Positions 53,985 to 64,000 are shown, counted from the first letter of the stretch. The stretch is 64,000 bases of DNA from Albula goreensis (GCA_022829145.1 CM040758.1:10841628-10905627), one strand, 5' to 3'. Numbers and translations are program-made. The notes: a model not told the origin generated them from the letters alone.

Positions 53985-54025
<41 letters not shown>
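53985..54025. repeat. (ATA)n microsatellite
   Basis: About 13 tandem TAA/ATA units. Confidence 0.95.
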
Positions 54026-56062
54026 CTTACCTGGTAGAATGCTTCACTGAAGGACCGTTCAATTATACAACAGTAAAGTACGTATATTACAGAAATAGAT
54101 GCGCTTACAATACATTTACACATATGGCGCGAAGGCATTCTACATGCATTGAATCGGTTACTCTCTACTTGAAGCCACTGTTCTAACGTGAAGGTTTAGG
54201 TGCACTATGCAGGGATTTTTTTTTTTTTTTTTGTAGTTGGCTATTGACGTTGCACGGTAGTGAAATATGACAAACCTAGCAGTCTTGTTCGTTTGTTTTT
54301 GGTCATAATACAAACATTTATTTTAACATAAATTTTACAAAATGAAATTACAATTCAGTGATGTAGCTCCACCACAAGTTTATTAAAAGAGTGATTAAAA
54401 AAGTCAGTAACCTTCTCGAAGTCTCACATTGCATGAAGTCACAAACGGACGGTATAACGTCTTGTGGAGAACATGTAAGCGAGGCTCAAATCAAATCAAC
54501 TGCCTTTTGGTCAGTACCCAGAAACTCTGGGTGCATCGTCTAGACAAAGTCCTTAATCGTCCTTGCAGCAATGGATTGCCAGTTTTTAATAATTAGATTG
54601 AATTTACATGACAGTTATTAAAAATCACTCAGATAGCTCCAGTCAATTCTGCATAGAGTAGGCTAAATGAAATTGAGTTAAAACAGACTCGAAATCGCTA
54701 AATATTCCTGAGTATGCTATACTTTAAGAGAGCAAATATGTCCTTTGGAATGCTTTTTTTTGCAGTATAATAGCAATTAACTGTATCTAGCCCATTGGAT
54801 TTATTCATGCTGAGGTGATTGACATCAGATCATTAAGGTCTTGAGGGTTCAATATCCACTAAAGCCCTGCATGCTGATGGCTTATTATTATAATGTATTA
54901 ATGAGTTATTGTGCCGTACCTCTCTCCATATGAAAATGTACCTCACATTTCTGGCAGTTTGCACTGTCCAACCTGGCACCATGGATTGCTTTTTATTGTT
55001 GAACATTTTCTCCATGACACTATTATGCTTGTGAAAAATAAAAAATGAATGTAACATATTTCAATCTGCACTGAATGTCACCATTACTCAATCTGCAATT
55101 ATTATAATATATTCATTTCTAATGGTTAGTTCATGAAACATTCTTGATAATAAATGAAACAAACTTGATCTATTTTGTATTGTCAGTCAGTAATATTGGA
55201 AAAAGCTCATATTGCTACTGCAGTTCAAGCTATTGCTAAATGAATGGATTTATATTGACTGGTTCAATGAGAAATTATATTGCCAGTGGAGCTCAAACAG
55301 CTGTGGTCCACAACCTTCTATATGATGAATCTGTACAAAAGACAGTCACCTCATAATTAACCCTGCAATATCTTTTATGCATTTAACAAGCCAAATTTTG
55401 CTTGTCAGTACCAGCATTGATCCTCACCACACCCTGTCTTTGCTTGGAGTAACTGGTATGTGATACGTACAGGTTAAAGCACTGACCTCAAGCTTACTGT
55501 TATGTAGGATGTGTGCATACAGGTTTTTACTCCAGCTTCCACTCTTGACTTGCTGACTTGCTCCATATTTGCTAAATTAGTCCAGTTGGTTTGCACAGTT
55601 ACACATAATGCTTGCAAAGTGTATATACATATTTGTTATATCCAAATAGCAACTGTTGCCCATATTCTGTGTTTTAGCTCATTATAGTTATGTGCACATG
55701 GCTGAATAAGTAACACAGCCAAATAAGGCAGCAGTAATTGGTTGGAATAAAAACCTGTATGCACTTTGCTCTCATCCTGAGGGATTACTGAGGGGCTTAA
55801 CCTCAAAAATATATATATAGATGAATGACACTGTGTAAATTGAAGGTTCATTTCAATATTTGTTGCAAGAGTTTAAACCTCAGATTTAAGCCACAATATC
55901 ACCAAACTGCATTAGAAGTGGAATAGTTACTCCTAGTTTGCAAAATAGGGAGGAATTGTTCCAGTTGTAATGTAGTTCTGTGATCTTGTGGTTCAAAAGT
56001 TTTCAAAGTTTGAAATCCATACAAGCATAGCAGTTAATCCAATGTGTTTAATCTGTTTTCAG

Positions 56063-56084
56063 TACCCTAGTGTCTGGGGAGGAA
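56063..56084 (+). other. npy2r: NPY2R 5' UTR after a likely splice acceptor
   Basis: A pyrimidine-rich TCTGTTTTCAG acceptor ends at 56062, and the frame upstream of the ATG has no other ATG. NPY2R genes of other vertebrates have a non-coding 5' exon, so an upstream leader exon is inferred. I could not locate it. Confidence 0.45.
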
Positions 56085-57215
56085 ATGTTACGAATGGATT
56101 CAGGTGGTGAAGTGAACGTGACTGGAGAGGAGGAGGTCTCTAAGCCCGTGGCAGGATCCTCAAGCTGCTGCACCACCCCAGCCCTGGACTATGATAGCAT
56201 GTTTCTCGGCCTGGAAGACAGCACCAAGCTCACTGGAGTGAGAGCCGTTCTTATCCTGGCGTACAGCATGATCATTCTTCTCGGCCTCATAGGGAACTCC
56301 CTTGTCATCTACGTGGTGTACAAATTCAAAACTCTGCGCACCGTCACCAACTTTTTCATCACGAACCTTGCCATGGCAGACCTGCTGGTGAACACTTTGT
56401 GCCTGCCATTCACCTTGATCTACACCCTGCTGGATGAGTGGAAGTTCGGACAGGCCTTGTGCTTTGTGCTCCCATACGCCCAGGGCCTAGCTGTGCATGT
56501 TTCCACGGTCACCCTGATTGTCATCGCATTGGACAGGCACCGCTGTATAATCTACCACATGGAAACCAGGATGTCCAAGGACATGTGCTTTGTGGTCATT
56601 GGTGTAACGTGGGTAATCAGTGCTATTCTGGCCAGCCCATTGGCTATTTTCAGAGAGTATGGGACAATCGACCTCTCCCCGATGAGTTCCATCCAGGTGT
56701 GCACGGAGAAGTGGCCTGGTAGCCATAGAGACGGCGCGGTCTACAGCATCTTCATGCTCGTCCTGCAGTACTGCTTGCCCCTGTCCATCATCTCCTTCGC
56801 TTACGTGCGGATATGGAGCAAGCTGAAGAGCCGTGGGAGTCCAGGGGGCGGGGGCGATCGCCATCGGCGAAGGCGGAAGACCACCAAGATGCTGGTCACC
56901 GTGGTGGCGGTCTTTGCAGTGAGCTGGTTGCCCTTCCATGGCTTCCAGCTGGCCGTAGACATCGACAGCAACGTGCTTAACATGAAAGACTTCAAGCTGC
57001 TCTACACCGTCTTTCACATCGTGGCCATGTGCTCTACCTTTGTCAACCCCATCCTGTATGGGTGGATGAACCAGAACTACAGGGACGCGTTCATGGCTGT
57101 GTTCCAGTGTGAGAGGAGGCACGACTACGTTCACCCTGAGGCTCACAGAAGGGTTCGGATCAAAAAGCCCAGCGAGGCTGAGGAACCTCTGGATTCAAAG
57201 GCCACAGGTGTCTAA
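56085..57215 (+). CDS. npy2r: Neuropeptide Y receptor type 2
   Basis: Class A G-protein-coupled receptor for NPY and peptide YY, normally Gi/o-coupled and often presynaptic. One coding exon encodes 376 residues from the ATG at 56085; an ATG three codons downstream (56094) is an alternative start. An N-glycosylation site (NVT) lies in the extracellular N-terminus. Helix 1 contains LLGLIGNSLVIYVV, helix 2 NLAMADLLVNTLCLPFTLIY, helix 3 PYAQGLAVHVSTVTLIVIAL followed by DRHRC, helix 4 SAILASPLAIF. A second extracellular loop CTEKWPG provides the disulfide partner. Helix 6 contains FAVSWLPFHGFQLAVDID and helix 7 NPILYGWMNQNYRDAF. A palmitoylation-type Cys sits in FQCERR. These match Y2 rather than Y1 or Y5 receptors. 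The intronless coding part and the MAP9 neighbour also fit. The tail ends DSKATGV. A poly(A) signal is at 57693-57698. Confidence 0.96.
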   Translation: MLRMDSGGEVNVTGEEEVSKPVAGSSSCCTTPALDYDSMFLGLEDSTKLTGVRAVLILAYSMIILLGLIGNSLVIYVVYKFKTLRTVTNFFITNLAMADLLVNTLCLPFTLIYTLLDEWKFGQALCFVLPYAQGLAVHVSTVTLIVIALDRHRCIIYHMETRMSKDMCFVVIGVTWVISAILASPLAIFREYGTIDLSPMSSIQVCTEKWPGSHRDGAVYSIFMLVLQYCLPLSIISFAYVRIWSKLKSRGSPGGGGDRHRRRRKTTKMLVTVVAVFAVSWLPFHGFQLAVDIDSNVLNMKDFKLLYTVFHIVAMCSTFVNPILYGWMNQNYRDAFMAVFQCERRHDYVHPEAHRRVRIKKPSEAEEPLDSKATGV

Positions 57216-57254
57216 AGGCAGGTGTGTGGTATAAGAGACATAAGACAAACATTT

Positions 57255-57269
57255 AGGGCCCCCTAGTGG
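57255..57269 (-). promoter_or_regulatory. CTCF-like motif in the NPY2R 3' UTR
   Basis: On the minus strand CCACTAGGGGGCCCT matches the CTCF core at all but one position. This is a motif match only. Confidence 0.3.
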
Positions 57270-57692
57270 TTGGTGGACCCCTATTCATCCAATGTAATTG
57301 TTCTAAATTTTTTCCCATGATTCTTCCCTATAGTAATGCTGTCTCTATAAAGACTGTTGTGTCAACCTTTGACATGATTTAGCAGAAGGGACCCCCACCC
57401 AACACAAGTGAGGGACCCCAATTAAAATTCCTGCATAGGACTCCAAAAAGGCTGGGACTGGACCTGCATAGCAGATTATCATGATGTACAGTATATTTAT
57501 TGTAATGTGCTGAATGCTTATGCTGAAATTACTAATCATTCACTGCAGATATCATATTCTGTAGTGAGTGAACAAAGTCAACACATAGTTGTAGTAGATT
57601 ATAAATTAGGGAATAATGGTATATAGAGTAATTAAATCTTATTTGCTGTATTTTGTATGTCTTTCTGTTGAACTGGATTCTATATGTCTTGA

Positions 57693-57698
57693 AATAAA
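57693..57698 (+). other. npy2r: Poly(A) signal of NPY2R
   Basis: AATAAA 478 bp after the stop codon. Confidence 0.5.
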
Positions 57699-58825
57699 TA
57701 TAATACAAATAGTTAATGTGTCACTGTTGGCAAAAAGTACTGTGCCCTCTTGTAAATGTAACATATGTAGATATTTGCATTAAATATTATTGTCCATTTT
57801 CATTTATAACCTACCATATGTATACATGATGATATACAGATATATATATATCCATAAAAATAATCACTGAAATGTTTGAGTAATATTGAAACACAACTCA
57901 TTTTACTATATGTGTAAATATTGAAACTTTTTTCTTGTTCATTAAGTAGATTCCAGGTGCTGAAGGAATGAAATAGGAGGCAATATGACACTGATATAGA
58001 CACATGATTTTAGAAAATCTGTTCATGCCTGTTAATTTTTACCAGGAAGGCAGGTCAGTTTTCAACTCTGTTTATGTTCTTTGTCTTTGAGATTTGTTTT
58101 GGTAAAAATTATGAAATCTTCAAAATACTTGAGATTATATTGAAGCATCTCAGAAATTATATTTAAATTTTGTCACCAACACACCTGTAAAACTCTTGTA
58201 CAAAATGAATGGCTTAGTAACAATAAATATGCTATTTCTCTTGTGGCAAAATATCTCAGTTATGTTTCTACTAAATTATTACTATTTATTTCAGAGAGGT
58301 GGCAGCTTCAGTTGAATAAACAAAAACTACATAAACAAGGAATAATTTGGAGAAGCATTATAATGTACAGAAAGAAATGTTATTTGAACACAAAGTTCAG
58401 CTGCTTTATGTTCTAAATGGAAATCAGTGTTTGGTATTGCTGTTTTCATTATTATTGTTGCATTAGTACTCACAGTGACTTATAATAAAAGTCTTTCATT
58501 TGTGCTGCTCTCCTTTGTTGCGACTAATGAAATTGTAATAACCGTAGATATGTTTCCAAGAGTTGGCCTTCACCCAAGCAATTTAACGAGGAAAACTGTG
58601 TCCAAGTTCCAACTGTTACAAAAAAGGTCCCCATCAAACTTGAAACCCACCAGGAATTTCTTTATGCCACAGGTAATGAGTAATTCTTAAAGCATTTTAT
58701 AAGCATTCAGCGCTGTTTTATCCTTGAAGACATTTTTTCTTTGATATTTCTGTGCTGTCACTATCAACCAATATTATCTTAAGTCCATATGTTGATACAA
58801 ACATTTCTCTATGAAAGACTTACTA

Positions 58826-59000
58826 CAGCCCCTTTCACACATGCACTGCAACCCTGAACTTTTCCGGACATTACCCGGAGGAGCTGTATGTGTGAACACA
58901 AATGTCCAAATCAGTTGCACCGGACATTAAATAGACTTTATACAGCTAGCTCCCTAGTACAAAGTCCGGGTAATGTCTGGTTAAGCCCATGCGTGAATAC
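58826..59000. mobile_element. MITE-like foldback element with 7-bp target duplication
   Basis: Perfect CTTACTA direct repeats lie at 58819-58825 and 59001-59007. Inside, TCCGGACATTACCCGGA (58863-58879) pairs with TCCGGGTAATGTCTGG (58965-58980), and TTCACACATG near the left end pairs with CATGCGTGAA near the right end. A third copy, CCGGACATTAA, is at 58920-58930. There is no coding capacity. The superfamily is uncertain; an 8-bp duplication with one mismatch would suggest hAT. Confidence 0.6.
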
Positions 59001-59149
59001 CTTACTAAGGTAGTTAAGGATATAAGCAGAGCTGCTCTGAAGGACCTCTCTGTACAAAACTATTCAGGGACCTGCTGTCAGACTATAAATGCTCTGGAGC
59101 CTTAAAATCACCCAGCAGAGAGTTGACACCATGACAAAAGCTTCTTTAT

Positions 59150-59400
59150 GTGTCTTGCATCAGGTGGTGTGTGAGGAACTGTGACAGGCTGCCCTGCCAT
59201 GCATAAGCTGCACAGCACTGAGGACCCGATTTGATTTAAGGGCCACAGACGCCTAAAGGCAAATCACATTTCTATTATGTACATTCTATTTGTTGTCACA
59301 TTCGTAAACGTACGTTTTTCTATACTTTGTGTTATTCGTTTGACCTGGATTCTGTATGTATTCAACTAAACATGAGGTAGTTACAGATAGTTATAAAAAA
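59150..59400 (+). pseudogene. Degenerate copy of the NPY2R 3' end
   Basis: Around 59219-59268 the sequence aligns with the NPY2R C-terminal codons and stop at 57176-57225. NPY2R GATTCAAAGGCCACAGGTGT + CTAA corresponds to GATTTAAGGGCCACAGACGC + CTAA, codon for codon (D-S-K-A-T-G-V-stop against D-L-R-A-T-D-A-stop). About 90 bp later CTGGATTCTGTATGT matches CTGGATTCTATATGT in the NPY2R 3' UTR (57673), continuing into GATAGTTA-like sequence. The spacing is about 365 bp shorter. Upstream, a TGTGAGGA segment resembles the NPY2R Cys-Glu-Arg region, but the frame has a stop. No transmembrane coding sequence is recognisable, so it cannot make a receptor. Confidence 0.6.
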
Positions 59401-60144
59401 GGAGGCTTTTGAGCACTGATGGGCATAGTGTTGTCAAGGTGACACTTCCGAACAGGTTGTGGTATACCTTGGTTTCTCTGACCAAAAAAAGGACATCAGC
59501 AATGAATGTCCCCCATTCTTTCAGTTAACCAACTGTACCATGTGACCCTTGACTGAGGTCTGTACTAAGTTTGAGTCAGAAGGAACGTTTTAACATTTGT
59601 GACCCACAAACACGGCCAACGTGCACTTCCGTTCCAGCCGCATTTACTTCATCACTTTCACTGATTGACCCACTGTGTGCTGCTGGAATCTGGCCTTACG
59701 CTGCTGTCAGTCCTCTACTGCAGCTTCTTCCTTTGTTATCTACAAAAGCCTCCAGCTCCCTATGCCAGTGAAAGGAAAAGCAAGATGCAAATAAACCTCC
59801 TTGACTAGATTATATCACAGTAAAATGCTTAAGCTAATGTGACATGTTTTCAGAGAAAAGTCAAAAGAAAACCCAATTAGAGTCAAACAATACAGTCTGA
59901 AAACAGACACAGGCAGCAGCTGTAGGCTTAGATCCTCTTGCATTTTGACATGTGCAGGAAGAAAACAACAATTCTGGAAATTAAAATTTAAAAAATGTAT
60001 TTTCTGCAAAACATGCCAATGTACAATACCAGTGCAAATTATTGCATCTAATTACAATAAGGTTAAAAACAAAGGTTTAAATTATGAATGAACAAACATA
60101 CAAAAATAAAGATATGACTGAATAGAGAATATAAGCTGTTATTA

Positions 60145-60264
60145 TTATCTTCCAAATGGTATGGTTTTGTTTGGGGGGCTCCAAGGGGGAGGGGGTTCGT
60201 CTTGGAGGATGGCCCGGATCTTTCTTTGGCTCCTCTCTCGTCTCTCTTGACGCTCTTTCCTCTT
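60145..60264 (-). CDS. map9: MAP9, last coding exon
   Basis: C-terminal exon of microtubule-associated protein 9 (ASAP), a coiled-coil protein of spindle and ciliary microtubules. The acceptor is at 60265-60266 (ttacag|aag) and the stop is TAA at 60145-60147. It encodes 39 residues: a basic helix KRKERQERRERSQRKIR, then EPPPPWSPPNKTIPFGR. Human MAP9 ends with a matching LPPWSPPSRT motif. Joining in phase 0 to the exon at 63867 gives the same spacing between YEKWL and WSPP as in human. Confidence 0.92.
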   Translation of the reverse strand, partial: KRKERQERRERSQRKIRAILQDEPPPPWSPPNKTIPFGR

Positions 60265-61439
60265 CTGTAAGTAAAAAATCAAAATATGTTTGTAAAAGAT
60301 TAGCTTAGGACATCTGATAGAACTGCTTATTAACAATTACTACTCATTAGTAATCTATTTATTAAGTATGACTTGTTGATGTATTTAGTGACGTTAGTAA
60401 ATGACGATATCTGAGTCTTGAGAGAAGTTGACCTTGGTAACCATGACTGCCTGCCCTCCTGATGCCTTAGCCATGTTACAGGATATCCAAAAACACTGCA
60501 GTGATACTGCTAATCAGACTTATGGAGCAGGTGACACTGCTGAAGAGTTCACTGCTAGGCAGAGTCTGGTGGCAGTATTCTAGCTGTGTAAACAGGGTCC
60601 AGCCTTGGGCTTTACTCAATCAACCTTCTTTGTGGTTTGTCTATAACAAATTTAAGAAACACAGTGCTGAGTTTGACAGTAAAGAGCTACAAAATCAGGA
60701 GCACACAAAAATGAACTCTTAAATTTGTTATTCAAAATTAAAGATGCAATATGGAATATTAATCACTTAATGCCAGTTACAAGTGACTTTGTAATTAAAG
60801 ATACTGAATTAAACAATTATATAAACATGTCTACTCCATAAAATGAATACAGCCACTCTGAATGGAAGCATAAAGCAGACATTGAGATCATTGACAAAAT
60901 GATCTGTGATTGAATGGAACATTGTTAAGGGCCAATTAAAAAGTATGTCTGTTTCCCGAATGTTTGCAGAATACCAAATTATTACTTAACAATTTTTTGG
61001 TGACTGCTGAATGTTAGTGATTTTGACTCATTTACAGACAACAACCATCACAAAAATACAAACAGGAAGTTTTAGGTCTGCTCTGTACATTTAGGCTGAT
61101 GAAACACATTCGCCATCAATGTAAAATAGAAGGAGAGGGTGATGGTAAAATTGCATGGCCAATACTTTATAAAGAAATCCATACTGCATCTTTAAAGGAA
61201 ACGATAACACATGGTGAATGTGAATCCCCAATGAAAGAAACATTTCTGACTATTCTAATTGCCTGCTTGATGAATTTGAAAATCACAAAGAAATGTCATA
61301 TGAATGTCATCATTGTAGGCACATGATCTACTCAGATGCTGGTTACATAAAAAAAATCCATACCTGTGACCCATATTCTTATTAGTGAAAGGTAGATGGT
61401 AATCTAAATTACATTTGTGAAACTACATGCTGTACTGTT

Positions 61440-61640
61440 ATGTTTTCTGTACTGTTTCTACTCGTCGGTAGGTTTAAAACCTTTTCTTCAGAGCTATGCA
61501 GCCATATCAATTTGGCGATCTACCCTTTCCACTGTTCCGAGGCCTACTGGCTTCCATTCACTGCTGCAGGCTGAAAACACACCTCTTCACACTGCATCTT
61601 GGTATAACATATCCTGAACTCATGAGAGGGGTTTGGCTGT
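61440..61640 (+). mobile_element. Possible L2-clade LINE fossil (3' end of ORF2)
   Basis: With one frameshift the sequence reads GFHSLLQ then RLKTHLFTLHLGIT, resembling the conserved FxSxLKTxLF block at the end of reverse-transcriptase ORFs of L2-like LINEs. It has stops and is not active. Confidence 0.35.
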
Positions 61641-62380
61641 AGACACTTCAGACCTCACTGTACAAGTCCCTCCACAGAGCGGCCCTAGCACTTCACTTCT
61701 GATCCTCTCTGTTAAGGTTGGAGTGACTTCTTTATTCTGGGTCCTTATTGGTTAATTCAGTGCAGAAGGCTGGTCCTCTTGGAACTCTCAGTGTTTTGTC
61801 TGGGTCACTTACAGAAATTGCACCACAACACTCTCAAATCCATTCGCACTATAAAGTTCTTTATCCTCAGTCTCCCTTTAGAAGCTGCTTACATTGTGTT
61901 GTTATTAAATGAACTGGCTACCACTATCAGTCGTGACATGACAACTCTGCTTTTTATGCGCTCAGCCTAATAGCATCTACTGAATGTCTTGCTGTATTTG
62001 TAAATGTATCCCATCTGCACAGCCAGTTCTGCCTTGCCGTGTGTAATGATGACACCTTCAAAAGCGTAATAAAACGGTAGGAGTCTAGTTTAAATGCCCA
62101 TATTCTACATGATGAAAGGTATGCTTGCAATATGAAAAACTATTGGACACAGAATTACATCTTCAAATAAAATCTTTGAAAATGTAATCATTAATATCAG
62201 TGCCATATCTTAAGCCAGTGTGGAATAGTGTGGAATGAATTTTATATTGGATTGCGTTTGTATTTGGCACTGCAGAATTCAGGCTTTGATAGCATTCTCA
62301 ATAACTGGGTCAGACATAACCTTTGTGAACTTTTCAAAAGATGATTTTGCCTGCTTATGTATGAGGCTGTGCGGTTTGGG

Positions 62381-62575
62381 TCTTCAGTTCCGGTCCTGGA
62401 GAGCCGAAGGATCTGCTGATTTTCTTCTTGTTCAGAACATTGTTTATCAAGTAAAACAGCTGATTATGCAATTAACTTACATGACTTGGTCTCTTGGGGC
62501 TTAACAGGTTTTTGAATGTGAGGTGGAAACAAAGACAGCCATAAGGTTTGGCCTTTCAGGAGTGGAACTGGAAGA
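62381..62575. mobile_element. MITE-like element with inverted ends
   Basis: The left end TCTTCAGTTCCGGTCCTGGA is the imperfect reverse complement of the right end (TCCTG-like, then GTTCC and GAAGA on the opposite strand) near 62552-62575. It lies in the MAP9 intron with no coding capacity. It shares the GGTCCTGGAGA motif with the element at 23778. Confidence 0.5.
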
Positions 62576-62742
62576 CCACTGCTGTACAGTCTGCAAGGTA
62601 CCACAGCAAAACAAAACAAAGGATGTTTTCCTTTGTCCATCTTTTGTTATGATCCCATCAATGCACTCTAATCCAATTATATCACAGACAAGTGCCATGC
62701 AAGGCTACGAGTAATCTTAATAGTAGTGATCATGTTATATCC

Positions 62743-62926
62743 CAGGGGTGTCAAAATCTAGTCCTCAGGGATTCCAGGATCTGCAGGTCCTTTTCAACTG
62801 CCAATTTTAGCCCTGGAGATCGGATGTACAGACTCTTTGGACAATCAATATCTTAAATGAAGCACTTCAGAGCTGAAATGAAAAACCAGCAGAAGATGGC
62901 AGTCTTCCAGGAATTAGACACCCCTG
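62743..62926. mobile_element. hAT-type MITE with CAGGGGTGTC terminal inverted repeats
   Basis: It starts CAGGGGTGTC (62743-62752) and ends GACACCCCTG (62917-62926), a perfect 10-bp inverted pair of the CAGGGG...CCCCTG type found in hAT elements. Length is 184 bp, non-coding. No clear 8-bp target duplication is visible. Confidence 0.7.
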
Positions 62927-63100
62927 CCAAAATTCAGGCTCCTGGTCTAACCCACAAGCCCTTATTATAGACCATCCAACATCAGGAACAATTATCTAAA
63001 ATCACTGCAAGAGCCATAAACAGTTAACTAGGATGGGGTTATTTTTTTTCCATCTGAACCACTGTATTTGTAATTTTCAAGTTATATTACATATGTTACA

Positions 63101-63320
63101 TATTGCAGTCACTTAGCTGATGCTTTTTATCCAAAGTGACTTACAGTTGATTAGGCTAACCAAGGGCCAATCCCCCCTGGGAGCAATGTGTGGTTAGGGG
63201 CCTTGCTCAAGGGCCCAACAGCAATGGTGTTCTTGCTGTGGCTGGACTGGGACTTGAACTCAGCCAACCTCAAGGGTCCAAGTCATGTACCTTAGCCACT
63301 AGACTATAGGCTGCCTGCCC
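63101..63320 (-). mobile_element. tRNA-derived SINE
   Basis: On the minus strand the head has an A-box-like TAGTGGCTAAGG (63301-63290) and a B-box GAGTTCAAGTCCC (63261-63249) about 30 nt apart. A body with GGGCCCTTGAGCAAGG follows. The L2-like tail TAAGTCACTTTGGATAAAAA is followed by GCATCAGCTAAGTG near 63105-63150. This is typical of fish tRNA-SINEs that borrow an L2-clade LINE tail. The tRNA is not intact, so no tRNA gene is called. Confidence 0.75.
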
Positions 63321-63866
63321 CAAGTCTATGAAAGCTAACAGTATCCAGCCCTATAAAGGAGGGAGACTAAACCTACCAATTACCTCCTGTTTTTATCTCA
63401 TTCCGAATGTACAAACCTTACATGATGAAGCAGAAACCTATACAACAGTGGCCGATGGGACTCCATAGTAACAAGCAGTTCGGGGTTATTAGTATAAAAA
63501 GCATAAAAGAATAAAGGCATTTGTCCTGCATTTTACTAGAGTTAGTGTATAATTAGGTAGCTGTCTGACAGGTAACAGCAGAACTATTTCCTTGGATTTA
63601 TTGTTGAGTGCCTTTAAACACTAGAGAGTACAGACACTGGTTGCCAGGTCACCAACTTAATCAGGTCTTTTGGACATGGCACCTCACTAATTGTGCTGAA
63701 AAAAGAATGTTCTACTGACTTTGATGGCCACAAAAGCCAAGAAACTGACCTGTTGTGAAACAGAGAAAATATTATTTCAAAGGGAATTCATTTTCACCAT
63801 GTGCTGTCTTTTCCCTAAGGGGCAAACCACAGAGTGGGAGGATGGGTACATCCTCTGTGTACTTAC

Positions 63867-64000
63867 CAGCCATTTTTCATACATCTCTAAAGCCATTTTA
63901 CCCTTTTCTTCTTTCATATATTTATCCTCCTCTTCTTTTAATCTCTCTTCTCTGCGTTCTCTCTTTACTCGGTCAAGGATAACCTTCTCCTTCACCTGAC
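63867..64000 (-). CDS. map9: MAP9, penultimate coding exon (cut by window edge)
   Basis: The donor ctg|gtaag ends the exon at 63867. The frame encodes a highly charged helix containing EKVILDRVKRERREERLKEE and ending MALEMYEKWL, matching the EYEKWL block near the MAP9 C-terminus. It joins in phase 0 to the last exon. An AG at 63996-63997 could be its acceptor, or the exon may continue beyond the window. The rest of the gene lies off the right edge. Confidence 0.85.

Larger units (their letters stand above)
44190..56084. other. Gene-poor region between LRAT and NPY2R
   Basis: About 12 kb, AT-rich. No coding exon could be supported. In particular there are no RNA-recognition motifs of RBM46, which lies here in human. 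Simple repeats occur at 44557-44598, 45951-45994, 51273-51298 and 53985-54025, with a SINE/L2-tail relic near 50605-50655. It may hold NPY2R regulatory DNA and its non-coding first exon. Confidence 0.5.
57216..60144. other. Region between NPY2R and MAP9
   Basis: The two genes converge here. It holds the NPY2R 3' UTR, a MITE-like foldback element (58826-59000) and a decayed copy of the NPY2R 3' end (about 59150-59400). No intact additional gene is seen. A short open stretch at 58427-58690 has no recognisable family match. Confidence 0.6.
60265..63866 (-). other. map9: Last intron of MAP9
   Basis: A 3.6 kb intron with no coding sequence. It contains two MITE-like elements (62381-62575, 62743-62926), a tRNA-derived SINE (63101-63320) and a possible LINE relic (61440-61640). 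Confidence 0.75.

Noticed and set aside
56070..56084. Five-codon N-terminal extension of NPY2R starting at GTG
   Set aside because: It has no ATG and lies just after a splice acceptor. The ATG at 56085 is the first AUG in frame.
56487..57146. 219-codon open frame antisense to NPY2R
   Set aside because: It is a shadow of a GC-rich coding exon, with no family similarity and no initiation context.
58427..58690. 87-codon frame with a hydrophobic start, possibly part of the NPY2R duplicate
   Set aside because: It does not align with any NPY2R helix by eye. It is probably chance.
63249..63317. tRNA gene
   Set aside because: A- and B-box-like sequences are present but the cloverleaf is degenerate and fused to a SINE body, so it is a SINE head.

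Overview
The window is vertebrate nuclear DNA and almost certainly comes from a ray-finned (teleost) fish. Genes are split by GT-AG introns, intergenic DNA is AT-rich with long microsatellites, and fish-style SINE and MITE relics are present. The gene order matches the vertebrate block DCHS2 - PLRG1 - fibrinogen - LRAT - NPY2R - MAP9 (human 4q31-q32). I cannot name the species from sequence alone.

Layout. 1-4.84 kb: first coding exon of a Dachsous-type cadherin (DCHS2, minus strand) and part of its first intron. 6.6-9.7 kb: a five-exon plus-strand gene for a 296-residue protein with a TIR domain and a beta-trefoil-like tail. I know of no counterpart at this position in mammals. 10.0-15.9 kb: complete PLRG1 (minus, 15 coding exons, 513 aa), tail-to-tail with the TIR gene and with overlapping poly(A) signals. 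16-20.9 kb: no gene seen. 21.3-26.4 kb: complete fibrinogen gamma chain gene FGG (minus, 9 exons, 429 aa). FGA and FGB, which lie between PLRG1 and FGG in human, are not here. 26.4-38 kb: intergenic. 38.0-39.6 and 41.7-44.2 kb: two tandem two-exon LRAT genes. 44.2-56 kb: gene-poor, with no RBM46 although human has it here. 56.1-57.2 kb: NPY2R, intronless in its coding part. 58.8-59.4 kb: a MITE-like foldback element and a decayed copy of the NPY2R 3' end. 60.1-64 kb: the last two visible coding exons of MAP9 (minus), whose intron holds two MITE-like elements, a tRNA-derived SINE and a possible LINE relic.

The genes do not form one pathway: planar-polarity cadherin, spliceosome WD40 protein, clotting protein, two retinoid acyltransferases, a neuropeptide receptor and a spindle microtubule protein share an ancient syntenic block. 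The most distinctive items are the TIR/trefoil gene, the duplicated LRAT pair with matching promoter layout, the lone FGG, and the NPY2R 3' fragment. Exon junctions were placed by hand from splice consensus, reading frame and family knowledge. Coding lengths add up in frame for every complete multi-exon gene.
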